DNA of 64,000 bases, from NCBI RefSeq assembly GCF_014280935.1, contig NZ_JACLZI010000050.1:47312-111311 (forward strand). The letters run 5' to 3'. The position numbers and the translations under genes are program-made. This DNA is from Aquibacillus kalidii (GTDB taxonomy: Bacteria; Bacillota; Bacilli; Bacillales; Amphibacillaceae). The notes beneath the pieces are model-generated. The model was not told the DNA's origin, did no database searches, and saw only the letters and a list, made by a program, of their open reading frames with translations. This document shows positions 1-7,663 of the stretch, piece by piece; position 1 is the stretch's first letter; each line of letters starts with the position of its first letter.

Positions 1-29
1 GATATAATTTTGAGAGGAGGTGTAGCCAT

Positions 30-620
30 ATGAAGCGAGTCACAGTAGCTATATTACTTGTAGTGGGTCTCCTGTTTATCGTAATGAAATTTTCAAACAC
101 AACTTCAGCTGTCGATAACATAAATGATGTTGAACATATAAATTATAAAAATACTTACAACATGAATGACGATGAATATATTGTGTATTTTTGGCAAGAA
201 TCGTGCAAATACTGCTTGGAAGTAAAGCAAGACGTAAATCAGTATTTGCAGCAATCTTCGGCACCCATTTATATTGTGGATATGAAAGATACTAGTAACA
301 GTAATGCATGGTACAATTGGGAATTCCACCATCAAAAATATGATCAAAAGATTGGAACCATAAAAGATGGTGAAGAAGTTCTTGATGAAGACATAGATTT
401 ATCAGACTTTGAGAATGACAAAAATGTTGACTGGATTATAGAAATAACTGAATCAAATGAGTTAATCGCCCACCATAATACGCCTTATGCTAACTTGGAA
501 CCAAATTCCGTTGATGAACTTGAAATTACCGGAACCCCTACTATGCTTAAAATTAAAAATGGGAAATTAGAAGGTTATGCTGTTGGAGTTGAACAGGTAA
601 GAAAACTATTAGTAAAATAA
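30..620 (+). CDS. Membrane-anchored thioredoxin-like protein
   Basis: A 196-residue thioredoxin-fold protein. Residues 4-19 form one hydrophobic N-terminal segment followed by a polar stretch, so the domain probably sits outside the membrane on an uncleaved anchor. A redox-type CKYC motif lies at residues 59-62 after the strand YIVYFW, and a TGTPT stretch near residue 170 supplies the cis-proline typical of thioredoxins. An acidic insert of about 60 residues separates the two halves, as in the PedC/BrcD-like and 'thioredoxin family' lipoprotein-type proteins of Bacillota. A strong GAGGAGGTG ribosome site lies at 11-19. The gene stands alone, convergent with the next one. Its role, thiol-disulphide exchange in exported proteins, is inferred from the fold; the partner is unknown. 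Confidence 0.85.
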   Translation: MKRVTVAILLVVGLLFIVMKFSNTTSAVDNINDVEHINYKNTYNMNDDEYIVYFWQESCKYCLEVKQDVNQYLQQSSAPIYIVDMKDTSNSNAWYNWEFHHQKYDQKIGTIKDGEEVLDEDIDLSDFENDKNVDWIIEITESNELIAHHNTPYANLEPNSVDELEITGTPTMLKIKNGKLEGYAVGVEQVRKLLVK

Positions 621-636
621 ATAGTAGTGGTCATAA

Positions 637-1233
637 TTATTGTACAAATAGCTGGTCGGCACGGTATACTTTCCCAAAATAGTTATCAATATTCCTTAGG
701 GACATCTCATGCTCTTCATCAGAAAAGGCAGCTGTACAGTCCGATAATAAAGTAACCCCATAATCAAGCATAAAACCATCTCGAGCAGTTGATTCTACAC
801 AAACATTGGTACTGACACCCGCTATGATTAATTCTTTAATTGAATAAGCCTTTAAAACAGATTCCAGTTTTGTATGGATGAAAGCACTATACCGATGTTT
901 AACAATGACAATATCATCTGATGACGGTGCAATCTTATAAAATTCAGATCCCCACTCTCCTTTTCTGCATAACCCACTTTGATCTCCCTTCATTCTACTT
1001 ACCCATGTAGGGGAATCTGTACTTTTCTCATGAATTGTTTTTATAAAGATAATCGGCAATTTCTCTGCTCTTGCCCCTTCTATAAATGAATCTAATTTAG
1101 GTATCATCTGTTGTATCATATGGACAGACGAACCTTGCCTCGCTAAATAGCCATCTTCATGACAATAGTCATTTTGAATGTCCACAACTAGTACAGCTGT
1201 TGATTTATTACTAATCGATTGATTTAACTTCAT
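637..1233 (-). CDS. Isochorismatase-family cysteine hydrolase
   Basis: A 198-residue protein of the isochorismatase/nicotinamidase superfamily. The family triad is visible: D18 in LVVDIQND, K112 in IVKHRYSAF and C145 in GVSTNVCVESTARD, the latter preceded by the expected non-proline cis-peptide region. Family members hydrolyse amide or ester bonds in small molecules such as nicotinamide, ureidoacrylate, biuret-type compounds or isochorismate; the substrate cannot be read from the sequence. A perfect TnrA/GlnR-type box lies about 215 bases upstream, which favours a nitrogen-scavenging amidase. Between box and start there is a strong hairpin. The nearest purine-rich stretch (GAGGAAGAAGG) is 12 or more bases from the ATG, so translation may be weak or the start may differ. 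Confidence 0.87.
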   Translation of the reverse strand: MKLNQSISNKSTAVLVVDIQNDYCHEDGYLARQGSSVHMIQQMIPKLDSFIEGARAEKLPIIFIKTIHEKSTDSPTWVSRMKGDQSGLCRKGEWGSEFYKIAPSSDDIVIVKHRYSAFIHTKLESVLKAYSIKELIIAGVSTNVCVESTARDGFMLDYGVTLLSDCTAAFSDEEHEMSLRNIDNYFGKVYRADQLFVQ

Positions 1234-1311
1234 GGTAAAAGGACCCTTCTTCCTCGTTACAGTGTTCTCTTACCATCTATTGTCTTCTATTTCCTCTTAA
1301 TTATCACACAA

Positions 1312-1367
1312 AAAAGACAACAGTTATCATAGAAAGGTAATCCTTCTCTATGATAACGGCTGTCTTT
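1312..1367 (-). terminator. Strong hairpin between MATE gene and hydrolase
   Basis: Two arms of about 26 bases (AAAAGACA.C.GTTATCATAGA...AAGG and its near-perfect complement) enclose a 3-base loop. On the minus strand the stem is followed by a T run. It would terminate transcription from the MATE exporter gene. It also lies between the TnrA box and the hydrolase start, so it may act as a leader attenuator. Confidence 0.75.
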
Positions 1368-1445
1368 TGTTAGTCTTGACTTCCCTTTTTTATCTTTATC
1401 TTCTAAAGTAACTTTAGCATATTAATTTATGGAATCCTATAGTTT

Positions 1446-1462
1446 TGTAAGATTTTCTTACA
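1446..1462 (-). promoter_or_regulatory. TnrA/GlnR-type box upstream of the hydrolase
   Basis: TGTAAGATTTTCTTACA fits TGTNA-N7-TNACA exactly. A TATGCT -10-like element at 1416-1421 (minus strand) would place the box centre about 45 bases upstream of the start point, close to the position used in TnrA-activated promoters. The regulator itself is encoded at 14504-14827. Activation is inferred. Confidence 0.6.
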
Positions 1463-1525
1463 ATGAAATAATTTTAGTTAACATAACTACTTGAGGCGAA
1501 CTTCATTAGCGTTATTATGTCTAAC

Positions 1526-2875
1526 CTACGAAAGCTTTTTACTAGGAAACAGTTGTTTTTCTTTCCATTTTCCGAATCGAAAATACAAATAGGCAAAAAG
1601 ACTGCTAATTATAAAACTAACTCCCATTCCTAATGCTATTCCTTTTTCTCCAAATAGATCGGAGAACAAATAAGTTAACGGAAATCGGAGGATCCAGAAA
1701 GAAATTATATTAAGCACTAAAACTTGATACATGGCACCTGATGCACGCACTATCCCATTTAAAATAAAATTAATGCCTAAGAAAGGATAGAAGAAAGCGA
1801 CAATCATTAAATACTGAGAACCAAATTCTACTGCTCTCGGATCCTGTATAAATAATTTAATTCCATATTCAGCTAAAAGGACAATTAAAAGTGCAAAAAA
1901 GAGCATGACTGCCAAATTATAAACAAGACCATAGATAGATATTTTTTTTACTCGTTCCCATTTGTTAACGCCAATATTTTGCCCAGCCATACTGTTTACT
2001 GCTGTACCTAATGCATGAGCAGGAAGCATAAATAAACTATCTAGCCGTTGCGCAGCACTAAAGCCTGCAACTACTGCTTCACCATGGGAGGTAACGACAC
2101 TCATAATTGCAGCAGATCCAGCTGATATAACAGACATTTGCAAACCTGAGGGAATTCCAAGATTAAGTATAAGTTTTACTTCCTCAAATGCAGGGGTTGT
2201 AGGTATAGAAAAAGGTACCAACTTTTTTGATATAACATAAACAATACCGTAGATAAAAGCAATTCCTTGTGAACAGACTGTTGCATAGGCAGCACCATTG
2301 ACCCCTATATTAAAGGCAGAAATAAATAAAGGATCTAAGACTATATTTAATAGCACAGCAATTAGAACAATACGTAGCGGTGTTCGGCTATCCCCTAAAG
2401 CCCTTAAGACAGTGCCAATAAAGTTATAGCCTAACAAAAACAAAATCCCTATCGCGTTAATTTTTAAATAGGATGCCGATTCAGATAACATTTTTTCAGG
2501 TGTACCCAAAATGTTTAAGATGGGTTCTGCAGCAAGGTAACCAACTAATCCTAAAACTATTGCCATTATTGTTAGCGTTACGACAAATGCATTTAAATAC
2601 CTCTTTAGTCCTTCTTCATTATTTTTCCCTTTTTGTTGGGAAAGGACAGTCAACGTTGTATTGTTGATACCAATAATAAAGGATAAAATAGTAAAAATAA
2701 CAGTTGAGGAAATGGCTACCGCACCTAATGCATTAGCACCTAATAAGTTCCCTACCCATAAGCTATCTGCAAATTGATACGACACTTGAAGTAGCTGGGT
2801 AAGCATGATCGGGCCTGAAAACAGAAGAAGTTGTTTCATAATATTACCTTCTGTAAAATCCTGTTGTTTCCTCAT
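1526..2875 (-). CDS. MATE family efflux transporter
   Basis: A 449-residue, very hydrophobic protein with about 12 predicted membrane segments in two homologous halves, the usual length of the multidrug and toxic compound extrusion family. The N-terminal pattern (GPIMLTQLLQVSYQFADSLWVGNLLG) and the second-half equivalent (GIPSGLQMSVISAGSAAIMSVV) match NorM/DinF-like exporters. These use a Na+ or H+ gradient to expel cationic drugs or metabolites; the substrate is unknown. An AAAGGGG ribosome site precedes the ATG. The gene is monocistronic, with a terminator downstream at 1312-1367. Confidence 0.93.
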   Translation of the reverse strand: MRKQQDFTEGNIMKQLLLFSGPIMLTQLLQVSYQFADSLWVGNLLGANALGAVAISSTVIFTILSFIIGINNTTLTVLSQQKGKNNEEGLKRYLNAFVVTLTIMAIVLGLVGYLAAEPILNILGTPEKMLSESASYLKINAIGILFLLGYNFIGTVLRALGDSRTPLRIVLIAVLLNIVLDPLFISAFNIGVNGAAYATVCSQGIAFIYGIVYVISKKLVPFSIPTTPAFEEVKLILNLGIPSGLQMSVISAGSAAIMSVVTSHGEAVVAGFSAAQRLDSLFMLPAHALGTAVNSMAGQNIGVNKWERVKKISIYGLVYNLAVMLFFALLIVLLAEYGIKLFIQDPRAVEFGSQYLMIVAFFYPFLGINFILNGIVRASGAMYQVLVLNIISFWILRFPLTYLFSDLFGEKGIALGMGVSFIISSLFAYLYFRFGKWKEKQLFPSKKLS

Positions 2876-3057
2876 ATACTACGACCCCTTTTCACAATAA
2901 AACATACCAATCTATTCTAGCAGTTTATCGATCGTTTATCATGGATATCACTTTGATTATACGGATTCATTTTTCTTTTTCTTCCCTTATATTAAGATTC
3001 CTTTTATAATAGATATACTTTATTTATTCTTTAATAGATTAAGAAAGTAGGATCAGC

Positions 3058-4575
3058 ATGAATTTTACTCCATTTCAGAATAAACTCTTTCGAAACTATC
3101 TAATTGGTTCCTTTATAGCAGTCATGATTGTAGGAACTACTTTCATCTCCCATACCTTAATTGTACCCAAAAAAGATCTAGGGATATTGTTAGGTGTGCT
3201 TTTCTTCTCGTTAATTTGCATGTTAATAAGCGAATCGATTTTATATAAAAAACATGTGCGACCAATTAAAAATGTACTGGACCTTGATGTAGCATCATTG
3301 GAGGAATTTAAAAAGGCATACTTAACGACCCTTCGTTTTCCTGTATTATCTCTTAAACGAATCTTGCTACCGCACTTTTTGGGACTAGCTATACCTGCAT
3401 CACTATTAACTATGTTTTTCATAAATCAACAAATCATTACCATACCAATCTATTATGTTGTATTTGCTTGGATAGGCGCTTTTTTAATTGCATTTACACA
3501 CGCAATAATTGAATTTTTATTAACCTCAAAGGCGATCATTCCTGTATTAAAAACACTACGAAAAAAAACATTAGCCATTTATCAGGTAGATTTAAACGTA
3601 GAAAATTACGTACTCCTGTCAATAAAACGAAAATTTTTCTTTAGTATTCTGTTTATTGGAATTTTTCCTGTACTGTTGTTTAGCTTGGCTACTTTTATCT
3701 ACCTAATTCAATTAGACAGGGCTATTATTTATGAGTATTGGCAATGGGCAGCAGCCATTATGTTAATTGTTGGTATTACTTCTATTTATTTTTCTACCTT
3801 ATTAACTAAAGAAGTAGAAGAACCAATTAATCATCTTCAACAAGGGATGAAAAGTGTACAAAACGGTTTACTTCCTAAGATAGATGAACACTACACTGAT
3901 GAGTTTTCTAAGTTAATGGCCGGTTTTAACCACATGTCTGATTCTTTAAGGGAAAAAGAACAACTTAACACTAAACTACTGAATAGTTTCTATACGGTTT
4001 TTTCAGCAACCTTGGACGCACGAGACCATTACACCGCTGGGCATTCTATCCGAGTGGCGAATTATGCAGTGGAAATTGGGAAATACACAGGCCTATCACC
4101 TAGTCAATTGGATTTGCTTCACAAATCTGCACTACTCCACGATATTGGAAAAATCGGAATTCGAGATGAGGTCTTATTAAAAGAGGGAAAATTGACCGAT
4201 GAAGAATTTGCCCAGATCAAATTACACCCATCTATCGGAGCAGATATTCTAACCCAAATTCAACCAAAGGAAGCAATGGTTGAATTAATCCCTGGAGTTA
4301 AATACCATCATGAGCGTTATGACGGGAAGGGCTATCCTGATGGCTTAGCTGGAGAGAACATCCCTTTTTTTGGACGAATTCTAGCTGTTGCAGATGCATT
4401 TGATGCGATGACTTCTAATCGTCCTTATCGAAAAGGGATGAGTACTGCTAAAGCATTGTCAATCATTGATGAGGGAAAGGGAACACAATGGGACCCTGTT
4501 TACGCTAAACTTTTCGTGGAGTTAATGAGAGAAAAACAACAAGAGGAAAATGGGAAACAATACGCGGTAAAGTGA
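3058..4575 (+). CDS. Membrane HD-GYP domain protein (c-di-GMP phosphodiesterase)
   Basis: A 505-residue protein. The first 240 residues hold about six membrane segments in an arrangement not identified as a named sensor. A HAMP-like linker follows (EVEEPINHLQQGMKSVQNG and on), then an HD-GYP domain from about residue 310. The metal-binding HD pair is in LLHDIGKIG near residue 360, and HHERYDGKGYPDGL near 420 carries the GYP signature. HD-GYP proteins hydrolyse c-di-GMP to pGpG or GMP. An AAGTAGGA ribosome site precedes the ATG and a perfect terminator follows. The gene is alone. It is one of three c-di-GMP-related genes in the window and the only HD-GYP type. Confidence 0.93.
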   Translation: MNFTPFQNKLFRNYLIGSFIAVMIVGTTFISHTLIVPKKDLGILLGVLFFSLICMLISESILYKKHVRPIKNVLDLDVASLEEFKKAYLTTLRFPVLSLKRILLPHFLGLAIPASLLTMFFINQQIITIPIYYVVFAWIGAFLIAFTHAIIEFLLTSKAIIPVLKTLRKKTLAIYQVDLNVENYVLLSIKRKFFFSILFIGIFPVLLFSLATFIYLIQLDRAIIYEYWQWAAAIMLIVGITSIYFSTLLTKEVEEPINHLQQGMKSVQNGLLPKIDEHYTDEFSKLMAGFNHMSDSLREKEQLNTKLLNSFYTVFSATLDARDHYTAGHSIRVANYAVEIGKYTGLSPSQLDLLHKSALLHDIGKIGIRDEVLLKEGKLTDEEFAQIKLHPSIGADILTQIQPKEAMVELIPGVKYHHERYDGKGYPDGLAGENIPFFGRILAVADAFDAMTSNRPYRKGMSTAKALSIIDEGKGTQWDPVYAKLFVELMREKQQEENGKQYAVK

Positions 4576-4595
4576 TAACTTTAAAATACAAACAT

Positions 4596-4636
4596 AAACT
4601 GTGTAATAGCAACATTGCTATTACACAGTTTTTTTA
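4596..4636 (+). terminator. Intrinsic terminator after HD-GYP gene
   Basis: A perfect 17-base inverted repeat (arms 4596-4612 and 4615-4631, loop of 2) is followed by T residues. It lies just after the HD-GYP stop codon and just before the ribosome site of the next small gene. Confidence 0.9.
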
Positions 4637-4649
4637 AAGGAGTGATATA

Positions 4650-4877
4650 GTGAAAGTATTTGGAAGAGGTGTTTTCTACATTCTTATTGGTTTAGGTTTA
4701 TTGTCCTTGCTGGCTATTCTCACCAAAAGTCAACTCGCAATTCCTTGGTTTATTATACTCCCCATCATTCTCATTGCTTTCTTAGTAGCTAGTAAACAGG
4801 ACAACATCGATGGTGGTGATAGTGGCGGTTTTCCTGAACAAGATAGTAACTATGATAGCAGTGGTGATGAAGAGTAA
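4650..4877 (+). CDS. Small two-segment membrane protein with acidic tail
   Basis: A 75-residue protein starting at GTG, with AAAGGAGTG at 4636-4644 as ribosome site. Residues 8-25 and 30-47 are two hydrophobic helices. The last 27 residues are rich in Asp, Ser and Gly (DGGDSGG...SGDEE). No family is recognised. It starts only 13 bases after the HD-GYP terminator, so it may be expressed by read-through or from a promoter inside the upstream gene. Confidence 0.6.
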   Translation: MKVFGRGVFYILIGLGLLSLLAILTKSQLAIPWFIILPIILIAFLVASKQDNIDGGDSGGFPEQDSNYDSSGDEE

Positions 4878-4890
4878 GATTAAAAAAAGT

Positions 4891-5700
4891 TTATAAGATT
4901 AACCTTGACCTAATTGGTTGTCCGTCCCAAATCACTTCACTTTCCGCTTGCCTCGCTATCACTTCAGGTTCTTTTAGTAATAAAAAGAAATTTTTAGTTG
5001 GTAATGGACCAAGTTCATGCTTCTCTGACAATCTATCCAAATATTTTCTCATTGATGTTAGATTTTTTGATTGATTATCTCCCTCGCTAGAAAACTCATA
5101 TAGGACACCCGCAATTGGCACTCTTTTCACTTTGTAACTACTGGCAACTCTCAGGAAGAAATCCCAGTCCCAGTAATTCATAACCGCTTCATCAAAGTAA
5201 CCTATATGGTCATGCAGCTGTTTACGATATAAACTCCCTGATGGTACAAATGTAGAAAACTTTTTCATCTCCTTTAGATCATAGTTATACGCAAAGAGAA
5301 GCCTACTCTTAGGAATCCTTTGGTTATTCACATGATTATAATCTACGATTTCTACATCCGAATATACTAGATCATAATGATTTAATTCCTCGACCATACG
5401 TTCAATGTGCGTTGGTAAAATAATGTCATCATCATCGATCAACATGATATACTCACCTATGGCATGAGAAACACCTACATTTCTAGCCTTTACATGCTTG
5501 CTATTCTGTTCTAGATTAATAATCTTACAATTAATTTCCCAATACAATTCCTTTAGCTCATCAACGCGGTTACCTGCGTCATTAACAATAATCACTTCAA
5601 AGTTTGTAAAAGTTTGCTTTATCAGAGATTCCATTAATTCTGCTAAAGAATGAATACGATTATAAGTAGGTATAATGATAGAAACCAGTGGCTGCTTCAT
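4891..5700 (-). CDS. Family 2 glycosyltransferase
   Basis: A 269-residue GT-A fold enzyme. The opening SIIIPTYNR motif (residues 7-15), the nucleotide-sugar-binding DDDD at 89-92 and a downstream YWDWDFFLRV stretch near 170 (the position of the ED catalytic-base motif) are typical of GT2 transferases that add sugars to cell-wall polymers, exopolysaccharide or lipids. No membrane segment is present. A good AAAGGAG site precedes the ATG. There are no neighbouring polysaccharide genes, so the acceptor is unknown. Confidence 0.9.
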   Translation of the reverse strand: MKQPLVSIIIPTYNRIHSLAELMESLIKQTFTNFEVIIVNDAGNRVDELKELYWEINCKIINLEQNSKHVKARNVGVSHAIGEYIMLIDDDDIILPTHIERMVEELNHYDLVYSDVEIVDYNHVNNQRIPKSRLLFAYNYDLKEMKKFSTFVPSGSLYRKQLHDHIGYFDEAVMNYWDWDFFLRVASSYKVKRVPIAGVLYEFSSEGDNQSKNLTSMRKYLDRLSEKHELGPLPTKNFFLLLKEPEVIARQAESEVIWDGQPIRSRLIL

Positions 5701-5752
5701 GTTTTTTCTCCTTTATGACCTTCAATTAAATTCGACAATTATCAACAAAAAA

Positions 5753-5772
5753 CGGGTGGTGACAGGCACCTT
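5753..5772. repeat. Dispersed 20-bp repeat, copy 1
   Basis: CGGGTGGTGACAGGCACCTT occurs here and, identical over all 20 bases, at 37730-37749. Both copies lie in intergenic or gene-end positions. Confidence 0.7.
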
Positions 5773-5873
5773 GTAAACTCCATTATACAAGAATTTGTGC
5801 TCGTTCACTAAATTGTAATTTTTTTTTTCTTTATTTTAGTTTATAACGGATACAATCTGGTTATAATTATAAA

Positions 5874-5887
5874 TATAAGCGCTTACA
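5874..5887. promoter_or_regulatory. cre-like palindrome (possible CcpA site)
   Basis: TATAAGCGCTTACA, read on the minus strand as TGTAAGCGCTTATA, fits the CcpA cre consensus TGNAARCGNWWWCA except for one base in the last dinucleotide. It lies 33 bases before the start of the FbpA-like gene, around its likely promoter. Confidence 0.45.
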
Positions 5888-5919
5888 CAAAATAAAATAC
5901 ACGAAAGGAAGAATACTCA

Positions 5920-6144
5920 ATGGCCTATTTAAGAGAAGCAGTTGAAAAGCAAAAAGCATATCTCATTGAACAATTAGTTAATCACGGTCATGCAACAAAT
6001 GATGGTGAGGAACTGTTTAATATGACACTTAGTGAGTTAATAAATGAATATGACCAGTTGTTAGTTACTGTAGAAAAAAGTGACAAGAATACAATAAGAT
6101 TCACACGTTCAATCCAGCTAGCTGATGATCCTCAGATCCATTAA
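5920..6144 (+). CDS. FbpA-family small protein
   Basis: A 74-residue protein whose first 50 residues follow the Fur-regulated basic protein A pattern: a charged helix (LREAVEKQKAYLIEQL), a short G/N-rich turn, then the LFNMTLSELINEY segment. In B. subtilis such proteins belong to the iron-sparing response with the FsrA small RNA, but many paralogues have no known role. The tail (residues 52-74) is longer than in the second copy at 15032. An AAAGGAAG ribosome site precedes the ATG. No Fur box is visible; a cre-like palindrome is. Confidence 0.65.
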   Translation: MAYLREAVEKQKAYLIEQLVNHGHATNDGEELFNMTLSELINEYDQLLVTVEKSDKNTIRFTRSIQLADDPQIH

Positions 6145-6190
6145 CAATGGGTAAGAAAAATAGGATGCATCCCGCATCCGTTAAACCTGA

Positions 6191-7642
6191 CTACAAAAGG
6201 GGTTGTTTTAAGCGAAAACTAACTACCTTCTCTTCTGACATGGCTTTAATAGAGGAACGTACCCCTTCTCGACCTAGCCCTGATCCTTTTACACCACCGA
6301 ATGGCATCTCATCAATTCGGTAATCACTACTATCGTTAACCATAACTCCACCTACATGAAGATATTTAATGGCATAGTAGGCCTTGTTAATATCCGAAGT
6401 AAATATTCCTGCCTGCAACCCATAATTAACATCATTTGATTTTTCTACTGCTTCATATACATTTTCCACAGGATAAATCAAAACAACAGGACCAAATATT
6501 TCTTCCTGAGCAATTGTAGCTGTATTGGGTACGTCTGTTAGAACGGTTGGATGAATATAAGACCCAGTCCTTTTACCACCACAACACACATTAGCCCCTT
6601 CGGAAACAGCTTCATCAATCCAGGCTTCTACCCGTTTAGCCTCTTTTTCATTAATTAGCGGGCCCATGTCCGTCGAATCGTCCAGTTTATCTCCTACATT
6701 TAGTAGGTTGGCTGTTTGAATGAAATTTTCTAGAAATATGGGATAACACGCTTTTTCAACATAGATTCGCTGGACACCAATACAATTTTGGCCTACTGCT
6801 GAGAATGACCCTGACACACAGGATTGAACGGCATCTTCCAGGCAAGCATCGTTTAGTACGATAACAGGAGAATTGGAGCCAAGTTCCATACTTATTTTTT
6901 TCAAACCAGCTAGTTTAGCAATTCTTTCTCCTGCCTCTAAACCGCCAGTAAAAGAGACCATTTTAATAGATGGATGTGTCACTAAGGTTTCCCCAATTTC
7001 TCGACCTGATCCTGTAATAATGGATAGAAGCCCAGCTGGTAATCCAGATTCCATGAACGCTTCTCCTAATAACAATGCACTAAGAGGTGTAGCAGAAGCT
7101 GGTTTTACAATGACTGCATTTCCGGAAGCTATTGCTGGCCCTACTTTATGCGCAACAAGGTTTAAAGGATCGTTAAACGGTGTAATGGCACCGACCACAC
7201 CTATTGGAAATCGGTAGCTATACCCCACTTTATTTTCACTTCCAGGGCTTTGGTCAAAATTAATCGTTCTCCCATCGAGTCTTCTTGCTTCCTCCGCACT
7301 AATTTGAATAGTTTGAATCGCTCGGTCCACTTCGCATCTAGCTTCCTGAATGGTTTTACTACCTTCTAATGCAATAGTCCTTGCATAGCGATCTTTCTGA
7401 TCAGTTATATATCTAGCAGTTTGTGTTAATACACGAATCCTTTCATGCGTTGGCCATGACAGCGCACCTTCATATGCTTCCTGTGCCTTCTCAATCGCCA
7501 ATAACATATCCACTTTTGATGCTTTCGGTACTCGAGCAATAAGCTTATTATCCTGTGGATTCAGAACATCAAATGACTTCTCTGCGTCAATCCACTGTCC
7601 AGCTAGTAACATTTTTTCATCCTTCACTTGAATTTGCATCAT
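6191..7642 (-). CDS. NAD(P)-dependent aldehyde dehydrogenase, last gene of ectoine cluster
   Basis: An enzyme of about 483 residues of the ALDH superfamily. The Rossmann region has FTGG (SFTGGLEAGERIA), the general base is in SMELGSNSPV, and the nucleophilic cysteine is in GQNCIGVQR. GGGGGAG abuts an ATG at 7648, so the ATG at 7642, six bases further on, is the better start. It is the last gene of a five-gene minus-strand operon that begins with ectoine hydrolase, 15 bases after the homoserine dehydrogenase. In known ectoine degradation, DoeC is an ALDH that oxidises aspartate semialdehyde to aspartate. That role is the best inference here; succinate-semialdehyde-type activity is the alternative. 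Confidence 0.88.
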   Translation of the reverse strand: MMQIQVKDEKMLLAGQWIDAEKSFDVLNPQDNKLIARVPKASKVDMLLAIEKAQEAYEGALSWPTHERIRVLTQTARYITDQKDRYARTIALEGSKTIQEARCEVDRAIQTIQISAEEARRLDGRTINFDQSPGSENKVGYSYRFPIGVVGAITPFNDPLNLVAHKVGPAIASGNAVIVKPASATPLSALLLGEAFMESGLPAGLLSIITGSGREIGETLVTHPSIKMVSFTGGLEAGERIAKLAGLKKISMELGSNSPVIVLNDACLEDAVQSCVSGSFSAVGQNCIGVQRIYVEKACYPIFLENFIQTANLLNVGDKLDDSTDMGPLINEKEAKRVEAWIDEAVSEGANVCCGGKRTGSYIHPTVLTDVPNTATIAQEEIFGPVVLIYPVENVYEAVEKSNDVNYGLQAGIFTSDINKAYYAIKYLHVGGVMVNDSSDYRIDEMPFGGVKGSGLGREGVRSSIKAMSEEKVVSFRLKQPLL

Positions 7643-7663
7643 GACCATCTCCCCCTTAGCTGT

